A DNA stretch of 64,000 bases. It comes from CAVUCH01 sp963763095 (GTDB lineage: Bacteria > Acidobacteriota > Vicinamibacteria > Vicinamibacterales > JAENWD01). The position numbers and the translations under genes were made by a program. The stretch spans positions 1 to 64,000 of the forward strand of contig CAVXNR010000030.1 in the NCBI GenBank assembly GCA_963763095.1. The letters are read 5' to 3'. Position 1 is the first letter of the stretch. Every line of letters begins with the position of its first letter. The notes under the pieces were generated by a model. It made no database searches. It was not told the origin of the DNA and saw only the letters and a list, made by a program, of their open reading frames with translations. This document shows positions 59,388 to 64,000 of this stretch, in pieces.

Positions 59388-60819
59388 TCATGCTCCGACA
59401 GCGCGGTCGTGTGGGTATGCGATCGCCCGCCGCTGCACGGGGCCGCCTCGCAGCGGGCCGGCAGCGTCCCTCGTAGCGACGATACCAGTGCCGGCGTAAG
59501 AAGCGATGGTCGTGGATAAAAAGAGAAGCAGGATGTCATAGCTGGGCGTGCCGGCGAAGCTCTCGCTCGAAACGGCATTGACGCCAAGGAAAGCCGACGT
59601 TGCTAAGACGAACGCATGTTGCTCTGCCTGGCGCGTGTTTGTGAAATGCCTGAGGCCGACGAGGGCGACCCAGACCAGCACCGGCCACAAGAGCGCGGCT
59701 CCCACGATTCCGAAGTCCAACAACGTCTGAAGGTACGCGTTGTGCGCGTACCCGGCCCACGAGGCGTATCGGAGGAGTATCGGGCGCGAGCCGTGATACC
59801 CATTGCCAAAGACGGGACGCTCCGAGAACGCGGGCATCGCCGCCTCCCAGAGCTCGACGCGTCCGCTCAAGCCGGTCAGCTGCTTTGCGTCCTGGCCTCT
59901 TAAAAACGCATGGGTAAGAGCGTCGTCACCACCTTCAGTCTGCCCCCAGCCGAATTCACGCGTTGCCAGTACGGCGACGATCAAGAGTGTTGCAATCGCG
60001 GCGAGTGTGACTGCAGTGCCGAAGCGCAGCCTCTTGAGAAGCACTACGGCCCCAGCGGCGAGCGCCGCCAACAGTGGACCTCTCGAGGTACGTCAGGCCC
60101 AGTATGGCAACCAGCCCGGCCAGACACAGCCATGCTGGAATTCCGTATCGGCGATCGCGCCAGCCGAGTGGAGCGGTGGACGCAAGGGCGCAGACTGACA
60201 CTGCGGCCAGACCGGCCTGGGTCGCGGCCGATATCGGGTGCACGGCGAACCATGTAAAGCGCGTGAACCCCGTGTAATCGGTCTTCATGAACTCGCTTGC
60301 CCACGGCATTCCGCTCGCGGCGGCGGTGGCGGACACGAGAACGAAGATCACGAGAGATCCTGAGGCCGCGCGAATCGCCGCATCTGGACCGATCACCCGT
60401 ACCGATACCACCGCAAGACCGAACAGCGTGAGCAGTTGGACCGCCCTGATGAAAGTAAAGGTGGGAACGATCGACCAGAAGACCGAACACAGCGCAAGGA
60501 GACCATACGCCAACAGGAGAAGCTCGGGCGGTGCCAACGGCTTCAGCGCACGCCAGCGTGCAAGACATGCAGTGCCGACGACAACGCCGACGACCGCATA
60601 GAGGCACAGTTCGAGGAAAATCTGAAAATCGAATTCTCCGGCGAGCGACGCCGACGCATCCCGCATCCGCAACTTGGTTGTGGCGATGATGACGATTACA
60701 TAGCAGAAGGCGAGAGCATAGCGTGGCAGAACGAGAGTGAACCACCCGAGCAGCAGCGTCCCGCAGAGACCAACGGCCGCTGCGCAGAACCATAAAAATG
60801 GGTCGTTCGCGCCAATCAT
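59388..60819 (-). CDS. O-antigen ligase/polymerase (Wzy-like), frameshifted
   Basis: ATG 60819. About ten membrane helices including WFCAAAVGLCGTLLLGW, ALAFCYVIVIIATT and LVIFVLVSATAAAS. The periplasmic loop SGRVELWEAAMPAFSERPVFGNGYHG followed by YAHNAYLQTLLDFGIVGAALL is the PF04932 signature, including the conserved His. The frame breaks near 60085 after LGLTYLERS. In the Wzx/Wzy route it would join repeat units in the periplasm; a ligase role cannot be excluded. Confidence 0.78.
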
Positions 60820-60871
60820 GAAACGTCCCTCGGCAAGGCACAAGAGGTGCCACCGGGTCGGGACCGCCCGC

Positions 60872-62329
60872 TCACACCTCACCGTCCTGTTCGGCGATGG
60901 CCTCCACGAAATGCCGGCGAGCAAGAGCCGCGAGGATCAGGTAGCTGAGTGTCAAACCGATAACCGCACCTGCGAGATGATATCGGGCCGTGAATAGCAC
61001 GCCAACTGTCAAGGCGGCGCCACTCGCAACCGCATACGACCGGAAGACGCGGTCGGGTCGCTGAAGGGCGCGCAGCGCTGTCGAATACACTACGGCGAGA
61101 CCGGCGGCGATGGCCATTGGCGCTGCGATCGGAAACAGCCACGAGATCCCTGTGTATTGCCCCGCGTAGAGCCAATCGAACAACTGCCGGTGATAGAACA
61201 CCGCAATTGCGCAGTAGAGGGCGGCCGGCAGCAGAAAGAGAGGCATGGCAACGCTGAGTCTCGTCCGCACCACCCTCACAGAGCCGGCCCCAGAGAGCGC
61301 GGGTAGCAGAACCATCGACAGAGCCGTGTAGCCGTGCAGGACCGGCAGCACCAGGTTCATGATCGCCTTGAGGGCGCCAGCGTCGGCCACCGTTGCGAAG
61401 TGGGGCAGCAGAAAGTAGTAGATGCTTGACTGCAGCCAGGTCAGGAGACCTGATCCCAGTGCCCAGCGGCCGTACTGCCAGTGATCAGCCGCCACCTCCC
61501 TGGCAGGAGGTGTTCGTTCCAGTCGCTGCGCCGAACGGAGAAACATCACCATGAGCAGTGACGCGGCCAGGCTCGAACCGGCCATCAGCAGAAAGGCAGA
61601 CCCGATCGACAGCCAACCAACATTCGCAAGCCACAGCAGGCCGACCAGCATGGCGCCGCAATGGAGGGCGCCGGCGAGAGCGGCCGCATGTGCCAGCAAT
61701 CTGACGTAGCAGGCGCGTCGCAGCAACCACGGCAAGAGAAGAAATGGCCCGGACAGGCCCACGTACATGAGCGCGGTCGAAAGAGACACAGCGGAAGAGT
61801 AGAGGAGCGCGCTGATGGCCGCCAGGAGAAGACCAAAAGTGGCCGTGACTATCGCGTGACCTGCCAGGAGCAGTTTCAGGTAGTGGCGGAAAGAACTGGT
61901 GTACTTGCTAGAGCCAAATACCAGCAGAGGCTCCGTCAGCAGAGCCGTATGAGCGGTACCGAACAAGAGGAACGTGGTGTACGCCACCGTGAAGGCGCCG
62001 TAGTCGGACGGCGTGAGCGAACGCGCCAGACCCAGATTCACGATCAGCTGCGACAAGGCAAACAGGAACTGATCCGCCACGGCCAGAGAACTGCTCGCGG
62101 TCATCCTCCGCACGTCCGGCCTGGACAGGCGGAGTGACAGCGAGCGTATCCAAGACATCGGGCGGAGCCCCAGCAACAACGGCACCGGATCGCCGGACGC
62201 GGCTGTGCCCAGACTCGTGCCCGTCCGAAGACGGTCGCGCCGCGGAGGAAGGCTGTTCGGCTGCCGAAGCGTTCCGTGCTCGCACAGATCTGACGGTGTA
62301 CTCACTCCGGAACTCCCCTCGCTGCTCAC
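60872..62329 (-). CDS. Wzx-like polysaccharide flippase
   Basis: Intact, 485 residues, with about 12 membrane helices: LFALSQLIVNLGLARSLTPSDYGAFTVAYTTFLLF is the typical first pair, followed by LLLAGHAIVTATFGLLLAAI and SILNLVLP-like KAIMNLVLPVLHGYTALSMVLLPAL. GTG 62329 overlaps the stop of the kinase gene by 4 nt; a shorter start at ATG 62158 (MSWIRSLSLRL) matches family length better, so the first 57 residues may not be translated. Moves lipid-linked repeat units to the outer face of the inner membrane. Confidence 0.82.
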   Translation of the reverse strand: MSSEGSSGVSTPSDLCEHGTLRQPNSLPPRRDRLRTGTSLGTAASGDPVPLLLGLRPMSWIRSLSLRLSRPDVRRMTASSSLAVADQFLFALSQLIVNLGLARSLTPSDYGAFTVAYTTFLLFGTAHTALLTEPLLVFGSSKYTSSFRHYLKLLLAGHAIVTATFGLLLAAISALLYSSAVSLSTALMYVGLSGPFLLLPWLLRRACYVRLLAHAAALAGALHCGAMLVGLLWLANVGWLSIGSAFLLMAGSSLAASLLMVMFLRSAQRLERTPPAREVAADHWQYGRWALGSGLLTWLQSSIYYFLLPHFATVADAGALKAIMNLVLPVLHGYTALSMVLLPALSGAGSVRVVRTRLSVAMPLFLLPAALYCAIAVFYHRQLFDWLYAGQYTGISWLFPIAAPMAIAAGLAVVYSTALRALQRPDRVFRSYAVASGAALTVGVLFTARYHLAGAVIGLTLSYLILAALARRHFVEAIAEQDGEV

Positions 62330-62922
62330 GCCCCGGCCAGGATGTCTGCGGCAATGGTCTGAGCCGACTGACTCCCGTCCAAGGTCCGGACGTTGGGAAC
62401 GGGAAGCGACGACCAGGCCGCCAACTCTCGCTCGATCTGCGACACGGTCAGCTCCTGCTTCCGGCTGCGAATCAGATGTGACGGAGCGGACAGGTTGACG
62501 ATCAGGTCAGGACGTGGCAAGAGCCGTATGACGGCACGAGCCAGGAGGTCAGGGCCACGGAACTTCAGCGCGTCAGGTTGAACGAGGTACCCGTACATCC
62601 AGCGGTCTCCAATGACGAGCCAACCACGGTTGAGCGCGGGACGAACGGTGTTGAGGTAGCCCGCCCAGCACCTGAGGGCGTTTCTGAGAAGCCGCATCCA
62701 GCCGAGGACAGGCGAGCCGCTCGCGCGCGCCTTCGGCGGCGGTGATGACGGGCCCGGGTCGGGAGCACGGGCGAGAGCTCCCTTCAGCGGGGGAAGAAAA
62801 TGGAAATAGGCAGCAGGTCCGCCGTGCCGCTCCATCAGAGCGCGCGCAACCGTTGTCTTTCCCACTCCGTCTGGTCCGACCAGGATGATGAAGCGGCCAG
62901 CGCTGGTCGGTGTACGAGGCAT
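62326..62922 (-). CDS. Thymidylate-kinase-like P-loop protein
   Basis: Intact, 198 residues. P-loop LVGPDGVGKTTVARAL at residues 15-30; GWLVIGDRWMYGYLVQP gives the DR-x motif region of TMK; DLIVNLSAPSHLIRSRKQEL fits the LID region with an added Arg-Lys. Too short and too divergent to be the housekeeping Tmk. Relatives in polysaccharide clusters are of unknown function. Overlaps the flippase start and follows the WecG-like gene by 6 nt. Confidence 0.75.
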   Translation of the reverse strand: MPRTPTSAGRFIILVGPDGVGKTTVARALMERHGGPAAYFHFLPPLKGALARAPDPGPSSPPPKARASGSPVLGWMRLLRNALRCWAGYLNTVRPALNRGWLVIGDRWMYGYLVQPDALKFRGPDLLARAVIRLLPRPDLIVNLSAPSHLIRSRKQELTVSQIERELAAWSSLPVPNVRTLDGSQSAQTIAADILAGA

Positions 62923-62928
62923 CGAGTT

Positions 62929-63771
62929 TTACGACAACACCCTTCCGGCGCGCTCAGAATCCAGTTCGTACCGCACGATGCCGGTCAGTTGCAGCACGAT
63001 GCTCCAGACGAAACGAGGATTGTTGCGAAGATATCGTCGCCAGAGCCGCCGTGGCTCGGATGCCATGCGGAACAGCCACTCGAGGCCAGCCCGCTGCATG
63101 ATGCGAGGCGCCTGTCGTTTCACACCGGCGTGGAAGTCGAATGCCGCTCCCACACCAATCAGCACGGGCGCAGACAGGCGTCCAACGTGACCGGCCATCC
63201 AGCGCTCCTGCTTCGGCGTGCTCAGGCCTACCCATACGATGTCAGGCGTCGCGGCGTTGATCCGATCAATCGTGGCCTGGTCCTCGGCTGGCGTGGTTTC
63301 GCGAAACGGCGGAGACCACGTGCCGGCCACAACCAGCTCCGGAAACCGCTCCCGGAGCCTGGCGGCGAGGCGCTCGGGTACGCCCGGCGCTCCACCGTAG
63401 AAGAAGTGCCGATAACCCTTCCGCACTGAGGCGGCGCAGCAAGCGAGCATCAAATCAGGACCGTAGACCCGCTCGACCTGCGAGTAGCCTTTGACGCGGC
63501 TCACCCAGACCAGCGGCATGCCATCGGGCGTTACCAGGCCAGCCTGATTGTGGATGTCACGGAGTTCCGGATGGTCCTGGCTCTCCATGACGCCGTGAAC
63601 TCCGGTGACACAGACATACTGTTGATCAGCGGACGCCACCCAACCCTCGATGATGCCGACCGCTTGCGCCATCGTGAGCGCGCTGACACCAACGCCGAGC
63701 ACGTTCACTCGCGCCGGCGGGCAGTCGGCGGTTGAAGAGGCCTCCTTCGCCGGGTGTTCAGACCGTCGCAC
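62929..63771 (-). CDS. WecG/TagA/CpsF-family glycosyltransferase
   Basis: Intact, 280 residues. VNVLGVGVSALTMAQAV, YVCVTGVHGVMES, LVTPDGMPLVWVSR, HFFYGGAPGVPERLA and VGLSTPKQERWMAGH are the family's signature blocks (Asn in place of His in the last motif varies). GT26 enzymes add ManNAcA or ManNAc, or other sugars, as the second residue on the lipid carrier. Marks the start of repeat-unit assembly for the Wzx/Wzy set. Confidence 0.9.
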   Translation of the reverse strand: MRRSEHPAKEASSTADCPPARVNVLGVGVSALTMAQAVGIIEGWVASADQQYVCVTGVHGVMESQDHPELRDIHNQAGLVTPDGMPLVWVSRVKGYSQVERVYGPDLMLACCAASVRKGYRHFFYGGAPGVPERLAARLRERFPELVVAGTWSPPFRETTPAEDQATIDRINAATPDIVWVGLSTPKQERWMAGHVGRLSAPVLIGVGAAFDFHAGVKRQAPRIMQRAGLEWLFRMASEPRRLWRRYLRNNPRFVWSIVLQLTGIVRYELDSERAGRVLS

Positions 63772-63777
63772 CGGCGT

Positions 63778-64000
63778 TCATTTCAGTGCTGGCTGCAGCG
63801 TCTCATCCGCCGTCTTCAGCGTGCTGGCCAGCTGCTGCTCGATCCACGGGTATGTGCGAGCAAGTCCCTCCTCGAGGGATATCTGCGGCTCCCAGCCCAG
63901 CACGTCGCGGAGCCGGGAGTTATCGGAGTTGCGGCCGCGCACGCCTTGTGGCCCTGGCACGTGTTTTTTCACCACGGGGACGCCTGCCACGCCTGCAACC
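63778..64000 (-). CDS. NAD-dependent sugar-nucleotide epimerase, C-terminal part
   Basis: Only the last about 74 residues lie in the window; the gene continues past the right edge. VVKKHVPGPQGVRGRNSDNSRLRDVLGWEPQISLEEGLARTYPWIEQQL is the C-terminal end of extended SDR epimerases, closest in my memory to GDP-mannose 3,5-epimerase, where GRNSDN contacts substrate. Supplies a nucleotide sugar for the cluster. Ends 6 nt before the WecG-like gene. Confidence 0.75.
   Translation of the reverse strand, partial: VAGVAGVPVVKKHVPGPQGVRGRNSDNSRLRDVLGWEPQISLEEGLARTYPWIEQQLASTLKTADETLQPALK

Noticed and set aside
62326..62922. Housekeeping thymidylate kinase (tmk)
   Set aside because: P-loop is present, but the remaining sequence is too divergent and the gene overlaps Wzx.

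Overview
The window is a 64 kb, high-GC stretch devoted almost entirely to building, modifying and exporting surface polysaccharide. There is no rRNA, tRNA, CRISPR array or transposase that I can see. Gene content (FkbH, MaoC-ketoreductase fusion, soluble PQQ dehydrogenase, HAF-repeat protein, many GT2/GT4 enzymes, both Wzm/Wzt and Wzx/Wzy transport), frequent GTG/TTG starts and a short palindromic intergenic repeat suggest a diderm environmental bacterium. My best guess is Acidobacteriota (Vicinamibacteria-like), but this is inference and no marker gene is present.

Layout. 1-8.8 kb: FkbH-like enzyme (cut by the window edge), MaoC/ketoreductase, secreted SGNH-DUF4082-FnIII protein, methyltransferase, polysaccharide deacetylase and PQQ dehydrogenase with a C-terminal cytochrome c. 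8.8-13.1 kb (minus): KpsC/S-like protein, methyltransferase, and the ATPase and permease of a Wzm/Wzt exporter. 13.4-30.6 kb: an array of seven closely related GT2 glycosyltransferases interleaved with a GT4, two polytopic membrane proteins, a sulfotransferase, a divergent GT2, a deacetylase and an oppositely oriented LTA-synthase-like enzyme. 30.7-41.7 kb (plus): YdjC deacetylase, carbamoyltransferase, methyltransferase, GtrB-like GT2, two membrane glycosyltransferases, two GT4s and an APH-fold phosphotransferase.

42-51 kb (plus) is a secreted module: two paralogous beta-helix proteins, a deacetylase, a galactose-oxidase-like copper radical oxidase with five FnIII repeats, and a HAF-repeat protein. 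51.2-53.6 kb: acyl carrier protein, SDR reductase and acyl-activating ligase, likely making an acyl substituent. 53.6-64 kb (minus): deacetylase, GNAT-like protein, GT4, nucleotidyltransferase fused to a degenerate kinase, GT4, O-antigen ligase/polymerase, Wzx flippase, thymidylate-kinase-like protein, WecG/TagA/CpsF transferase and the end of a sugar-nucleotide epimerase.

The genes could serve two export routes: ABC-dependent (Wzm/Wzt with the KpsC/S-like protein) and Wzx/Wzy-dependent. Decorations would be sulfate, carbamoyl, methyl, phospho-alditol, acyl and deacetylation. A dominant feature is broken reading frames: at least 20 genes continue in another frame with conserved protein sequence on both sides, most densely at 16-18 kb and 28-41 kb. 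This looks more like residual assembly indels than decay, but cannot be settled here. For those genes I give the span of the whole recognisable gene.
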